A stretch of 64,000 nucleotides of DNA from Tamarix chinensis (GCA_030549775.1 CM060174.1:7383391-7447390), one strand, 5' to 3'; counted from the stretch's first letter, positions 23,666-37,860 are shown. The notes: generated from the letters alone by a model not told the origin. A program made the numbers and translations.

Positions 23666-23987
23666 GAGTAGGTGAAGTTGGATGCAGGGTTGGAAGACAG
23701 GGATGTGAAGAAACAGGAAAAGATATATGGAACGGTTAGTGTAAATAATTCAAAATGGCTCAACTGAAGTTTGATTGCTAACATAAGGACTTGTACTCAT
23801 TTAAGGATGATAGAAGAATAGATTTATACTCAAGGTGTATTGGAAATTAAGATATGTTCCATGGGAGGCTCTAATATCCAATACCACCATTTAAGTATAT
23901 TATTATGGTGAAAGTGTCCTTATCACTAAGGTATATTTCTACCATATCTTAAATATAAATATAGTGTAATTATAATTAATTATGTTA

Positions 23988-24018
<31 letters not shown>

Positions 24019-25934
24019 GATTTACAATAAAAAATTCATTTACATTAAATATAATTATAGTATATTCATAATTAATTATACAATATTTATTATCACAAAA
24101 ATACGACTAAAAATATTAAAAATATACTATAAATATAGAACGGTCGTAAAATACTTGGTACAACCCTACACCTGAAAATGTCTCCTTCATTTGACTCTCC
24201 GAAAGACGAGGGGGAAAAAAAAGCAGAAGCAGGGTTTAAAGCAAATAAAAGCCAAATAAAGAAACACAAAGCTAGCTACCTCATGATCATTTGCATGATA
24301 TCATCATGCGTCAGCTCTATCCTTCCATTTTTAATAATGAGCAGCATTTTAAATTCTTTTTGGTCTCTTTTCTTGTTTTTGCTACCTTTCGTTCGCTGTG
24401 GCCGCGTTGCTTTTTGGAAGTTCCTCTTTTTGCTTGTAGAGAGTGAAAGGTGGTTCCACAGTTAACTCTCTTGGAGGTATGTTCCCTTTATTGGAAACGT
24501 ATTATGAATTAAGGATCGTCTGCTACGGTGAAAATGTGAGTGCATTTTAAGTTTCCATTATAGTATTTGAAAAAAAAAATTATTTGCTTTAAATTGAAAA
24601 AACTATGAAATTGACATTTTTTTTTCAAATAATAATAATAATAATATATGTACTCTTTCCCAAACACACTATAAAAAGAAAAATTATGTGAGTGTATGTA
24701 ACTTACCCTCTTACTACTATCATAATAATGCTCATAACCCTTGAAAAAAAAATTCAATCCATTGTAAGATGGTAAGTAATATTCGAAAAGAAGAATATCT
24801 TTTCTTTGAGACTTAATTGTTCTTTTTATAAAATTATTAGGGTAGAGAGAAATATAATGAGATTTGGGAACTAGAGAATAGAAACACATACCTATGGCCA
24901 AAAAAAATGTTACCATTATAATTCAAAAAAATTGAATGGTATCTGAAATATTATTGCCATCAAAGAGAAAGTTAACGCATAATTTATTTGGTCACAATAA
25001 TTAAAATCTCATTTAAGCAAACAAACACGTTATATTGCAACTAAGGTCGTATATAAATTGAGTACATCAATATTCAGCTTGTTAGAAAAATTGGTTTAAT
25101 TCGTTTGTTTAGTTAAATAATTTAAATATAAATTTCTTTTTTTGGAAGTTCGAATCGAAAAGTGTGAGGCTCAACTTATTTTATAATTTTAACTCGTGAA
25201 TTTGGCTTAGTTTGACCGGTGTTGAAGACAATGGCAAATGTGGATTAGCTTTTGTCTTTTTAGATATTCCATACCGGTAGGAGATTTAGTTCTTGAATAA
25301 TTTATAATTCCTCATATCTAATGGTGTATTTGACTGAAAGGCCTTGGGCCGATCTTTGGATCACACACGAGCGCATGTCCGTAGCTACCGCAGTTTGTCA
25401 AGTTTGGGCTGGATGTGGGTGTGAGTCTTTATTTGAACAGGCCCAGTTATATTATTTCTTTTACTAACACTTTTTTTTAAAACGGTTATTTGATTGACAT
25501 CATCTTATTCCTTCTATTTCTCTAGGAAGATTGAATGTGGATGAAACGTTCAATTGTGGAACTAGTGGCTCGGGGATATGGTCAACAGTTTCTTTCGATT
25601 TTTCTTCTCTTCATATATATATAAAGAGTTTTTTGCTCTAGTTTTCACCGAGAGATGAATATACAAAACAATTGAGGCCTTCTTTCCCCTCAAAGCTCTT
25701 CTATCTTTCACACAAAATAAATTCAATTTTTGGGCATTGTTTCTGTAAGTCCCATAGCTTTTGGTTTTGAGTGCGCATGCTGAAAGTTTGTTGTATTAAT
25801 ATTGGGGGCGAGAAAGAAAATGGACTGCACCACGATTCTACGGGATTATCACTTCAGGGCCGCGGTAGTTTGCGGCACAATAACAGTTTGATAAGTCCTC
25901 TTCTATTTTTTCTTTATATATTACTGCATATATA
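23666..25934. other. Intergenic DNA with an (ATT)n microsatellite
   Basis: (TTA)n at about 23990-24020. No recognisable gene; short open frames near 24178 and 24509-24916 (minus) have no domain-like features. A TATATATATATAAAGAG box near 25613-25629 followed by a CT-rich stretch could be an old promoter or LTR fragment, without an adjoining gene. Confidence 0.4.
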
Positions 25935-26709
25935 GGGGTCGTTTGGTATACTTACAGTTACTTCCACAGTAAATATAACTTCTAGGGAAGTTAGATATTG
26001 GGAAATAGTTTCCTGAAAGAAATATTTATTTGTGTTTGTTGCGTATATATACCTCCTTGGCTCCTTAGAAGTACGATGACTTCCTTAGTTGTTTTGTTTG
26101 GTTTATTTTCTTATTACTTAGGAAGTAGATATAAAATTACATTAATATCCTTTATTAATAAATATCAATATTTATTTTTTTACCTATTTTTTTTACATGA
26201 ATAGAAACTTTATTTACCACTACAAAAATATAAATGATTATAACTTAAAACAATAAAATATTATAAAAATATCATCAAGTAATTGAAATAGCTCCTTTAT
26301 CAAAACTTATCGTAAAAAAATTGATAAATGTAATGGCATAAACTAGAATGATGAAATAATTTTAATACAATACTAAAAAAATACTTATTGAATAATAATA
26401 ATAAATGTGACAATTTATTTTAAACATTCAGAATTAACAAATTGATAATATATGCCCTTCGATAATCCACATCAATATTAAAGAAATTATGAGTAGTTGA
26501 GGATAATTAAGTAATTTATAACTTAGAAAGTATCATTCACTGAATCTCACTTCGGAAAGTAACTTCCTCAACATATAGATGGTTTAAAATTACAGGGGAA
26601 TAATTTTTTTCTTTAACTTTTCACATTCCTTAAACCAAACAATAAAGTATTTTGTATTTTTCGGAAAGTTATAGTTCATTCTTCTACTTACTTGATACCA
26701 AACGACCTC
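25935..26709. mobile_element. MITE with GGTCGTTTGGTAT ends, 775 bp
   Basis: The left end GGGGTCGTTTGGTATACTTA and the complement of the right end GAGGTCGTTTGGTATCAAGT form a terminal inverted repeat of about 16 bp. The flanks are ATA on both sides (25932-25934 and 26710-26712), a possible 3-bp duplication. Subterminal parts mirror each other loosely (GAAGTTA/TAACTTCC words). It is AT-rich with no transposase, and Harbinger/Tourist-like by end and duplication length. Confidence 0.7.
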
Positions 26710-28361
26710 ATAATTTTATTTATTCCGATAGCCGGTTCATTTAATTAAACCTCAAAATTGTTCGGTTTGATTCCTAATTGCAACTACACTCAATCAAAAA
26801 GTAAATGGCCTGTGGACGTGCGGCAAAATTCAACCAGATGTATGTATGTGATCCACCAGTAGGTACGCGTCGTAATGGGGGCGAGAAATTCTCCTCTCGA
26901 GAATAGTATATCCATTTATTTTAGGTCGATTTTTCCTAAACTTTATTGGCCCAACTAATCAAACAAAGCTCTGTCGGCTAAATTAATAGTTAAAATAAAG
27001 GTAATATGTATGATACATGTTGATATTTTCAGATATATTTTTTATATAAATTAACTTATTTTAAGATAATTTATAGTAAATGGTGGTAAAAAAGAGTTTC
27101 GATACTTTTGAAGCTTTAAAAATAAAATAGTAATGCATTAAGTTTTAGATACATACTACATAGATAACCATGATGTAAGATGGTTGTCACTATACAACAC
27201 ACCCTGAATGCGCATCACTATTTTGGAGTGGTTATTTACTTTTGAAAGTTAAACACATTGTATCTTCGGGATTTTTTTTTTTAATTTATTTGGAGAACAT
27301 TAGCTCAAATAGTCTTCTAATTTATTCGATTGTGGATGCTCCGATGATCAAAAACTTCAAAGGACATTATTTTCAAATATCTAAAATTGTCAAAAACTAA
27401 ATATTTTATTGCAAAACAGAAAGATGAGGCTATACAACTCGTTTGATTATAGCAAAATTGTGCAGCATTTTAAAATACATGCAGTTTGTCTAATAGGTAG
27501 GTTCCTGAGTACTCATTAAGACTTTCATTTTTTTTGCCTATAATTATTTAACTATTAAATTGTATATAAATATACAATTTATTTGGTGAATTTAAATGGT
27601 ACTTTTGTTTTTTACTTTCGGTACCATTAACAAGCGTCGTTGAACACTTGTTAGAAAAATTATTTTAAAAATCATAAATTGCATCAATCAAAATAAATTA
27701 ATAATTTGATAGTAATGTGCTTACCAAACACAACCTAGATAATATAGTGATTTGAAAAGTTGAGAGTCGAGACAACGAAGGTATCTGGTAATTAACATAT
27801 TCAGCAACAAAAACAATTGAGGGAAATTAATAAACGTGACTAGCCAATATGCTAATTTATTTATGCGATAGAGAATAAAGTTAACAGAATCGCTAATCAT
27901 GGTCCTTAATAGTTAGGGCAATAATTTAAAATGTATGAACTACATGTGTATTTGATATTCCTTAACTATTAACTATTTCTATTTTTAACGTTTTAACCAC
28001 ATTTTTTAGAATTATCATTAGTATTTTTCTAAAAATAAATGCTACATTGACCTATATATGCTAATCTTCAAATTATTGTTCCCACCAATTTGTTTAAAAA
28101 CTTATTGGCTTTTTGTAATAGAAAAGTCTCCATTAATTACAAGTTATTAATCTACTATTTTTTTAAATAGTTACCGACGCGGACAATAAGATAAAAACAA
28201 TCAAAGCACAAAGAAAGATAAAAGGAAAAGAAAATAATGAGTGCTCCATAGACCCAATTTTTTTTTTTTTTTTTGCTCATGTCACCCACAAAAAACCCAT
28301 CTAACCTCTACCTAAAGCCCCCGGCCATGCTAAGCTTAGCGTCGCCATCATTTTCATCTTC
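26710..28361. other. AT-rich intergenic DNA
   Basis: I see nothing that can be named. A poly-T run lies at about 28258-28274. Confidence 0.5.
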
Positions 28362-28785
28362 TGTAATACCTCGTATTTTAGCTAATTATAATCCTAAGTA
28401 AATTATATCCTAACCTAATTCTAATCTCAAAAAATTTATATTTCTACCTAACCTCGGATGGTTGTTAATTAAATTATAATAATACCCTAACCTAAATTAT
28501 TTTAACCTAGATCTAATTTTAAACCACACTTATTTTTTCTTTCCCTTTTCCCCCTCTTCTTTCTTCTTCTTTTCCTCAATCGGCTAACTTTCTGTTATTT
28601 TCTCATTTTCTTTCTGTGTGAAACATTATCCCAAGACAATGCCTTTGACATCTATCATACCACCATTACCTACATCCTACTATCATCGTCTCCCACCTCC
28701 ACCTCCTATGCATGGGGGTTTGCTGCTTTAATAATGTTACACGATTGTCCCTTTTCCTTCCCTTGTATGCATGTATATATATAAC
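28362..28785 (+). repeat. Truncated Ty3/gypsy-type LTR head
   Basis: It begins TGTAATACCTCG, a typical LTR head of Tekay/Del-type chromoviruses. It continues with the CCTAACCT-rich, then CT-rich profile seen at 56941 (both share an AAAAAATTWATATTTCTACC block). After about 420 bp another LTR head starts, so this copy is cut off. Confidence 0.5.
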
Positions 28786-31700
28786 TATAATACCCCGAAA
28801 TTTCGTAACCTTTGCTTTTGGGTATTAGCCTTTTTATTCAAAAATAACCCTTAAACCTTAGTCTGATTATTTTTATTTATAACATTTGCCCCATAACCTA
28901 AATAAACTCCTAAATATTTTCCTTGACTATTTTACCTTTTTCCTTCCTATTAAACTTATCCTAAATCGGATTATTTTTCCTAATTATTTTTCTACCCAAT
29001 ATCCTAAACTAACCAAATTAAACCTAAAACTAAAATAAACTAAACCTATTTTAGCCTCCTAAATTTACCCTTTTGTGCCCCGATCCCTCCCCCATTCACT
29101 CTCACTGCCTCCTTCCTTACTACACTATACTCAATCCATTTGCGTGTAAATATATACATACATATACATGAACACACTATCTTTCCCCAACTCCCTCTCT
29201 CTCAACCCTAGCCTTCCTCAATCAAACCATCCCTCATTCCCCTATCTTTTCTTTGTTTAATTATTCTCCACCTTATCAGCACCCAAACACACCACCATAG
29301 CCTTTGCACCATCACCCAGCAACCACTACTTACATGTGCACCATCACCACCTCTCATGCACCACTAACCACAACCATCCAACCCTCCAGTCATGCACCAT
29401 ATTCACCAGCCACAACCATCTAGCCACACAACACACTCCAGCACCACCTACCACCTTACTTCTTCTTCTTCTTACCCTCAATTTCGTGTGTCGTCCCTTT
29501 TTGTACGCACCACCACAGCCTCCATTACCAGCCTTCCTCTTCTCTTTCTTCTCCTTTTCTTCTTCTTCTTTATCCCATATTGCCCTTGTTTTTCTTTTCT
29601 CCTTCCCTGCGATAATTTTTGCCAATCCCTTCCCTAACCCTTTTGTTGCTTCTCTCGCAACATCCCCCAAGGCAACGGCAGTTTTTGCCGGTGCATGCCC
29701 CTATCCTCTCGACCCTCGCTGTTGCAGCACCACTTACAATCCCTACACCACCATTAGTCGTGCCACCCTTGACCCTAGTTCCTCCCAACTGAGCCACCCT
29801 CCCAGCCTTCTAATCACCCCATCCTCACAATCACTACCCGTCTTCGACCCCACCTCTTCTTCCTCTCATTTTCTTTTTCTCCCTTTCTCCTCCTCTTCCT
29901 CTAGGTCTCTAGGTCTAGTTGTTTTGTCTCTCCATCCTATGTGCACGACTTGTGCACCTACCTATGCCTCAATAATGCATCTCCATCTTTACGTGCACAA
30001 CCGTGCCTTGCTGTATGACCTGCTCATGCTCCTTCTTGCGCACGTCTCTGGGCCTTCCTACACCACCCTCCTTGCAACCACTAGCCCACTAAGCCACTAC
30101 CAACTCCACCACCCTCCACCATCTGATCCAACACCATCCCCTGCACCAACCTCCTCGCAACCACCAACCCAACACCCCCTCGTGCACCCCTGCTCACTCT
30201 ACATGCATATCGTGAGGAAGTTTGGGTTAAAAATACCTATTATTAATAAGTAAGGGACTCATGGTAATTTCTAAAAATAAATATTTTATTATTATAAATA
30301 TTATTTTATTCACTAAATATTAATATGGTATTTTTATATTAGTTTTATGTGTAAACGTTGATTAGCAGGATCTCATAGCATGTAGTAGGATGCTGCTATT
30401 TTTGAGTTTTTAGTGAAATTCGAGTAACTTTTATACTCTCTTTAAATGCTAAATTTTGCATGACACCACATAATGATTTTTATGTCTGAAAATTGTTAAG
30501 CATGAGTCGTTATATTATAATTATATGTTAGCTATTATATCATGAAATTTTTTATAAAAAAGCATGTTATCATATGTAAAATATTTTGGGTACAAAAGTA
30601 TGGCAAAATGATATCTCATGATTAACTATAAAATGTACGGGGAAAATGAAAAGGATATGCATGTTTAGATATATTTATGGACTAATAATCATGGATGTAT
30701 TCCCTAAGGGAAATTTGATCATTTTATGGGTATTATGATTTTTACCATAACAATCATGTCTAATATGTATTACATGTTGTTAAGCATGAGCTTATGTGAT
30801 CATAGATGCATTAGATAAGCATTTTAGGGTTATATATATAAAATCTTGAATAAGGGGAAAAATGGTCATGCTAATAATTTAACTCTATAATAAATTAATT
30901 TAATTATTATGTTTTAGCCTTTTTATGACAAAGCTATAAATGAAATGGATTTAGTAATTAAAGAGAATTTTAATGTGGTAATTTTGACCTTAGGGGCATT
31001 TTAGTCATTTTTAGCCTAATGTACCAAAAAGTGAATAACTGGTCCTAGGATGGCCTTAGCATATTTTTATGAATGACATTGGTAATGACCTTATTTATGG
31101 TTGTCTCAAAATAATTGAAAGTGAGTAAAAATGTTAATCATGAAAATTGGGTCTATGTGATTGTATGTGATTTAGTGGTCACATTGATAAAATACTAATA
31201 CTTAAAGTGGAAGACCTTGAAATCTAGAATGATGGTTCTTTAGGGGTCGCTACCCTCAAGATGTGGTTTAGCCCACATTTGATTCTGGATATTTGCTGGT
31301 GTGCTTTAATACCCTAGCTAGACTCTATATTTTACTATATTATATTTTATGGGCTGATAGGAGGTATGCATACTTATGGATCAGGTGTTCTTGTCTGTAG
31401 GATACCGTGTTAGATTTATATACCAGTGCAACTAGGGTATCTTTATGGCTTTGAGTTGATAATCGGTAAGATACTATGATGCCTTGGTACAACGATATGA
31501 CCGGAGTACCTTAGTGTCTCCAAATTGATTGATCTCCCCTTTAGTAAATAAAAATAGAAATGATTGATGGATTATTGGATAGGTTGGTAGTAGTCTTGGT
31601 GTTTATCTGTGGTTCGGTAATAGCCTTATTACCTACCTGTGGTTTGATAGCAGCCTATGTACCAACCTGTATTTTGGTAGTAGTCTTTGTATCTACCCGT

Positions 31701-32474
31701 GTTTTGGTATCAACCTTAGTTTCTACTTGTATTTTGATAGTAGTCTTTGTGTCTAAATATATTTCGGTAGTAGTCTTTATGCCTACCCGTGGTTTGATAG
31801 CTACCTTTGCACCTATTTATGATGCGATGAGTTGTTATTGATATGTGCTTGTGAGTCTACTTGTGTTATAAGATTTATTAAGATTGATAAATGAGATATA
31901 TGACATGTAGTTATTTTCTAGGTTTGGGTTGACATTGTTTCTAGTTATACTGCAAAGAACATCTCTTAGATGTTCTATTGGTAAGTTTTAGTTAATTCTA
32001 GATGAACATGCATGAATAGTATATGGCCTTGGTGGTATGTGGTTTAAGGAATGATTATTGTATTTCAATTGATGCATGTACAATTTGATGTTTTATACCA
32101 TATATTATTATGATGCATTACATGTGTTTTATGCTGTTTTTTTTTTTTGTATAAAGGATTTCTAAGTACCGTTGTACTAAATGGTTCCTTTGTGGGCCCC
32201 TGCCTATTCAATTGAAAGTGGTCTTTGCAGGTCAAATTTTGAGTTTAGCTAAAAGCTAGTACTTTGGTTTGAGAACATAGAGTTATCCAATGTCTTTTGA
32301 TATACTTGATTTTGGTTATATTTGGACTCCCGTGTCCTTTTGTATTCTCTCTCTTTAAATTTTGTAAATCATTGATGTTGCTTTTATATAGCACAATACT
32401 TATCTTTTGTCTCCTTTTATTCCGTTCCTTGTCGTGTTATAAATCTAAGCGGAGTAATAATTTTTATCTTAGCA
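28786..32474 (+). repeat. Long Ty3/gypsy-type LTR (~3.7 kb)
   Basis: The head reads TATAATACCCCGAAATTTCG (TG changed to TA). A CT- and CACC-rich region (29050-30210) follows, then an AT-rich body with a 30-bp minisatellite, ending TTAGCA at 32474. Directly after it, TTGGTATGAGAATGA (32476-32490) resembles a decayed initiator-Met-tRNA primer-binding site (consensus TGGTATCAGAGC), which places this as a 5' LTR. The 305-codon Pro/Ser/Thr-rich reading frame at 29336-30253 is a product of base composition within the LTR. Confidence 0.55.
31586..31825. repeat. 30-bp minisatellite, 8 copies without indels
   Basis: Eight consecutive 30-bp units of the form GGTAGTAGTCTTTGT.TCTACC.GTGTTTT, varying by substitution only, fill the interval exactly. 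Because 30 is a multiple of three, one frame stays open and encodes a hydrophobic decapeptide repeat (for example LVVVFVSTRV); I take this as incidental. Confidence 0.9.
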
Positions 32475-32569
32475 CTTGGTATGAGAATGATAAAGGTAAC
32501 CGAACTTTTACCAAGTATAACGCTAACATCCTTCGCTTTTATTGTTTTAGCTTCCGCGCTTAACTTTGT

Positions 32570-33770
32570 AATTTTTTTTTTAAGTTCTACACACCATGGT
32601 GTTACAATAACACATTTAATACCTCAACTAATCTCCTCCCTCGCTTTATTTTTCTTTCAAAACATTCACCACCAAATGTAGCCTTTATACCTCCCTCACC
32701 CTTCTTTTTGCCATTGCCAAACACACTAAAAAAACCACCACCAACCACCCTTGCTACACTTCCATACCTTGCACCAACAGCCTCTACCGAACACCACCCT
32801 TAACCATCAGCCAACACTACCATTCCCTATCCCTACCACCGGCCATAATCACACAACACCCCACCCCTTTTTACAAAATCCACCGTAACCCATTCTTCCT
32901 TTGGCACCAAACACTAGACCACACCTACCACCTACGACCACATCCACCGCAACACCTCACCCACCTCTGGTCCCTTTTTTCATTCCTCACCTCCTAGAAA
33001 TAGCATCTTGTGTTATTACCACTCCCTTAGCTTCAACACTTGTTGTCGCTCCACCCTCATTTGTTACACAAAGTTTCCCCGTCCATACCTTTGAGCCTTG
33101 TTTCAATTTTTATTCCGTCCTATCCCTATTATTACCTTAGCCTTTCCTTAATTATATTATTAAGTTCTAATGGTGTTTTGTAGATTTTTTCTTAGGTGAT
33201 TTACTGAAGTTCTCAAAGGGGCAGGATAAAATACATACTTAGAGACAAGTGTCTTTTTTCAGTAAAGATACTAGTCGTAGTTAGGGTTTTGTTCTAAATG
33301 CCTTTTATGATTCGCTTATTATTGTGTAGTTGTGCTTAAATTCATGTTGATCAATATTATGACTTGGTAATATGATATTATATATTGAAAAGTGAGTAAC
33401 TTGAGAAGCATGTGATATCATTAAATAATTTCTATATTAAAAACCCTAAGAGAATCAATATGATATATAGTATTGTATTGTGGGTTAAATAAGTATGATA
33501 AGTGACATATAAGTATTTAAGATTTATGGTTATAAATGTAGGATTTGGAATTAAGGATATCAAACATATAAGATTTTTGTCAAATAAGAACATTTGGTTA
33601 TCCTTAAAATCATTTTGGTCACTATGGGTTTAATATGGAAATTTTGGTATTTTAATGTGTTAGATGATTTAAAATATTCTAAGGATATTGTGCAAAATGT
33701 TTGGAATAATTATGAATAGCATAAGTTCTACAAAATAAAAAATGGTTATATTACGGAATAATAACTCTAA
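32570..33770 (+). repeat. Second truncated gypsy-type LTR
   Basis: A CACC-rich stretch (32650-33140) is followed by sequence collinear with 58085-58740 of the LTR at 56941: GTGATTT.CTG, a TTAGAG/GTATT block, CGTAGTTA, and GGAATAATTATGAATAGCATAA against GGAATATTCAGAACAATGATGAGTAGCATTA. It breaks off where the LINE sequence starts. Confidence 0.5.
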
Positions 33771-33789
33771 AAGGGATATGTTATTATCA

Positions 33790-35510
33790 CATGTGCGAAA
33801 TGTTGGAATGAGACCAATAATTTCAGACATGTTGTTAATATTGTCATTTTAGCAATTTATACTCATGAGTTAGTGCATAAATATGCAAAGAGAGGAGTTT
33901 CCCCAAGATGCATGTTTAAATTGGATCTTAGGAAGGCATATGACATGATAAGTTGGTAGTTTATCCATGACATCTTATTCTGGTATGGCTTCTTGATTCA
34001 TTTTATCTCCCTCATTATGACGTGTATGAGCATGGTTTCATGGTTTTTTAAATTTATTTTTTATTTTACAATTGGACATTAACCCTTCCTTTCAAAGGTA
34101 AAAGGGGTTTACAACAAGGGGAACCTTTTTTCTCCATACATGTTTCTTTTGGAAATGGATTATCTTTCTAGGTGCCTGAAGTTGTTGTGAGAGAATATGG
34201 ACTTCAAAAGTCACCCACAATGTAAATCCTTGAATAACATTAATTTGTGTTCTACGAATGACTTGATTCTATTGTGCCATGGTGGTGTGAGAAGTGTGTA
34301 GTGCATGCTAACAACATTCAATCACTTTGCTAATATTTTGGGAATGGATTTAAATCTAGCAAAGTGTACTACATTTTTTTAGGGTGTGGAACGGAGAATT
34401 AGAACACATATATGTGAACTGCTTGATTTTTAGGTGGTCTCTTTACCTATCATTTATCTTGTCTTATTGCTCTCATATGCTCATATTTCTTCTAGTCATT
34501 TATAGCCATTGTTGGAGAAGGTAACTCGATTGAGACAAAGGAGTACTTTGTTTTATCTTATGTAGGGTGAATATAACTTATTAACTCTATTATGTGTTAG
34601 CATCCAAGTGTATTTCAACCAGGTTATCTTATTGCCTAAGAAGGTCTTGCATAAGTTCATAAGCTGGTGTAGAGCTTTTCTATGGTTGGGGAAGCTACCT
34701 ATGAGAAGAAGAGTGTTAGTGGTGTGGGATTAGTTGTGTTTCCCTAAGGATGAAGGTGGGTTGCGATTCTTGTAACTTGATATTTGGAATTGGTGTGCCT
34801 TGGCGAAGCTGCTTTGGAATATTTGTAGCAAGAAGGACTTGTGGTGGGTGAAGTGTATCCATGTTGTTTAATTTTGCCATGGTGAAGTTTGAAGCTATCA
34901 ACATTCCTTATATACATCATGGGTTTTTGTGCAAGTCCTTAAGGTTAAGGACAAACTTCACCACCTCACAATTAATTGGATGGATGAGGGCTCACAAGAT
35001 TTCGTAATTAAGAGGACTTATCATGAGTTTAAGTGTAGGGAACCAAAGAAATGCCGGGCTCATATGGCTTAACAATCTCTTACATTACCTAGACATCAAG
35101 TTCTTGTATGGCTAGTTGTGGAAAATAGGATGCCTAATAGAGTGATATTAGCTTTAAGTGGGATGTGTCCTATAAGATGGCAATGTATCTAGAAGCCTAT
35201 GGATGAGCATGAATTAGTGGTGAATTAGGTAATGGAGTTGCAAGCGTTGGTCTCTAGAACAAGGAAACCAAAACACAAGAAAGAAGTCCTCGTCACATTG
35301 CTTGGGGTGTTTGGGGTGACCATTTGGCATGAGCGTAATTTGTGAGTTTTCCAGAATTGGCATAGAGCTACAAGAGATATTTTGAAACTCTTTATTCTTA
35401 CGGTTGTTAGAAGTATTAGCCTCCAGCAGTATAAGTCTAAATATGATAGATTGATACCTTTGTTAGACGATATTTGTTATCCTCGTTGGTTCATTATGTG
35501 GCTATAACAT
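33790..35510 (+). pseudogene. Decayed LINE reverse transcriptase with zinc-binding C-terminus
   Basis: The frames show plant LINE landmarks in order. They are CMFKLDLRKAYDMISW near 33911 (reverse-transcriptase motif A region), GVYNKGN..SPYMFLLEMDYLSRCL near 34115, and LNLAKCTTFF near 34350. Then come PLLEKVTRLR near 34510, LLWNICSKKDLWWVKCIH near 34810, and a zf-RVT-like segment near 34990-35240 (VLVWLVVENRMPNR). The last is VTIWHERN near 35320. There are numerous stops and frame changes, and the catalytic FADD-type motif is not preserved (CSTNDLILL near 34250). It is a dead 5'-truncated copy inserted in or beside the LTR fragment. Confidence 0.75.
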
Positions 35511-37570
35511 TATTACTTATTGAAAAAAAGTGGGAGAAGGGGAAAAACACCCCCAAATTCACCAAAAACCACCAAGGGATGAGATATTAATGTGTTGGGA
35601 GGTTAATGGAAATAAACAAGAATAAAGAAGGAGAAGAAGGCCACAAAATTGTGGCAACAACTATTTGACAAAAAACAGCCATTAGTGGCAACAAATGGTG
35701 AGAAGATGGAAGTTTGGTAAACAACACCTAAACTCTAAGTAACATTGAAGTCAAAGGAAGTTAAATGAAGAGAAACATGAAAGGAACAAACTCAAGCAAA
35801 AAGATCAAGAAAAACTAAAGAGGAAGGGATGTGGAATTGACTCAAAATAGAATAACCCAATCAAGCTGGAAAACATGCAAGTTGAGGAAAGAATTAGAGT
35901 TTTGTGTGTGTGTGTGTGTGTTATATAATGAATGAAATAGATGAAGTAAGATGGGCATGAGGAGGCATGAATCTGCTAATGAGTGGAAATAAGAGAGGTG
36001 AAGCTTACTTCCAACACACATGATTGTCTAGGTATGGTGGTGGAGTATAAAAGGTGTTGAGTGTGTTCGGTGTACATGTCTTAAAATAATGATCTTGACT
36101 AGTTTTTTTTTTTTTTTTTTGCCGAATGAATGCAACAAAGATGGAAAACCGATGTGGTTTAGTTAGGACGGTTATTTAGGATCAAAGGATACTCGGAAGG
36201 TTGGGTTATAATTCAAATTATAGATGTTCATTGGGAAAAATAGTAAAGAACTCCAACAAAAATAAAAAAATTCTAGGAAGGTAAGAAATAAATTTTAGGA
36301 ACCCAAGTATATATACAAAAATTAGTACCGAAGTACATTAGAAGCCCAAATAAATTAAAACAAGCAGAAATAAGTAAAATCATCTAATTAAGTAAGTAAT
36401 TTTTTCTTTGTGATTTAACGATTTAAAGGAAAATAACGAATTATGAATGAATTTGTTAAAATAATAAGTATAGAATATTTAAGAATGGTTAATGAGGTTA
36501 ATCATGCAAGGTATTATAATGCCCGAGCAAAAAATATCTATTCTGATCCGGTCTAATCTGGTTTGGCTATAATTTTTGTTGGTTGGTTGGTTTGCTTGTA
36601 AAGGTTTGGTTTTTGGAGATCATTATTATTATTATCATTTTTTTACGTTTTTTTGGGCGTTGCAACTAAGAGATTGGTAGGAGGTTTACGTTATTTTTGT
36701 TTGATTTGTTCAACTTACGGTCGTTTGTAGGATGAGATTAGGTTGGTGGGGCATGTTTTTCTTGCTGGTGGTTGATAGTGCTCATCTTGGGTGTTGTCAA
36801 CTTAAGTTTGGAAGTTGATTTTACCTTAGGTTGAGGAGAAAGTAGAAACTGATACATTCTTATTTCTACTGTTTGACATGATGAATTTTTCTTTTGTTTT
36901 ATGTGATATATCATTATTTCTCGGATATTTACGTCAATTATTATTTTATATATTTTGTTGTTGTAGGTCCAATTACTTTATTTTGATGAACCAATCAAGT
37001 AAATAATTTTAGATGAATAGGAGAATTAGTTGTGGGGGATGTCCAAATGAAATTTCATTAAATGTTTGTATTGTCTTGACATTTGCTCCCCGTAGATGTA
37101 TTTTGTGAAAATTATTAGCAAAGTCTTTGTATGAACTATCCATTTGAGTATTATTTAAATATTTGTGGTCAATGATTTATAAAATAATATTTATGTATTA
37201 AAATAAATATATATTCATACAAATATACAGTCCGAAAAGATTTCAATGCTGATTATTATTTTGACTATATAATTATATCGTCCGAGACCGTGCTATAGAT
37301 TTAAATATATAAATGAATTTCATCTATAATAATATATGCGTTACAAACATATAATAATAATAGTAATGGTTCAAATCAAGTAGCTGTATCTGATATTTTT
37401 AGTGGCTGATATTATACATTGCCGGTATTACCGCCCATTATAATAGCGACTTTTTTTTTTTTTTTTAAATCTGTTGCAATAACCTTTAGTGAAGAATCAA
37501 AAACAATGAGATATAATTATTGGTATTTTTAAGACTATTGTAATAAGCGGCTAAAATTTAGTTATTAATG
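35511..37570. other. Unassigned intergenic DNA upstream of the MAKR gene
   Basis: No gene found. It contains (TG)n at about 35905-35921 and poly-T runs at about 36102-36120 and 37449-37466. 35520-35900 is purine-rich on the plus strand. Confidence 0.45.
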
Positions 37571-37860
37571 TTCAAAATTGTTCTATCCTAAAACCCCAAA
37601 ACCATGCCGATCCTTTCGATATACCAGAATTTTATTTCCTTTTCCCTCCCCCTCCCTCCCCACCAAAAATCAACTCATTTTTTTCCTTTATATCAAGCTC
37701 CGTCGTCTTCTTTTCAACCCCAGACTCACAGGTAGAAAGCGTTCTTCTTGTCACGAGCAGTGACATAAAACAAATCAAAAATTAGCAGAAAGAAAAGACA
37801 AATAAAATTTCTCTTTACTCGACTCTTTGCTCCTTACCCAATTCTCTCCACTTTCGCCTC

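Noticed and set aside
24178..24916. ORFs of 95 (plus) and 135 (minus) codons
   Set aside because: Composition follows the AT-rich DNA (Phe/Tyr/Lys/Ile runs), with no domain, no splice context and no neighbouring gene.
25138..25170. GTTCGAATC-like word suggesting a tRNA T-loop
   Set aside because: No matching acceptor stem, anticodon arm or A-box could be placed around it; no tRNA or rRNA gene was found anywhere in the window.
29336..30253. 305-codon plus-strand ORF rich in Pro, Ser, Thr and His
   Set aside because: It lies in the CT/CACC-rich part of a gypsy-type LTR. Overlapping open frames exist on both strands, there is no domain, and similar composition-driven frames occur in the other LTRs of the family.
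31560..31841. 93-codon ORF of hydrophobic decapeptide repeats, possible membrane protein
   Set aside because: It is fully explained by a 30-bp minisatellite whose unit length is a multiple of three, inside an LTR.
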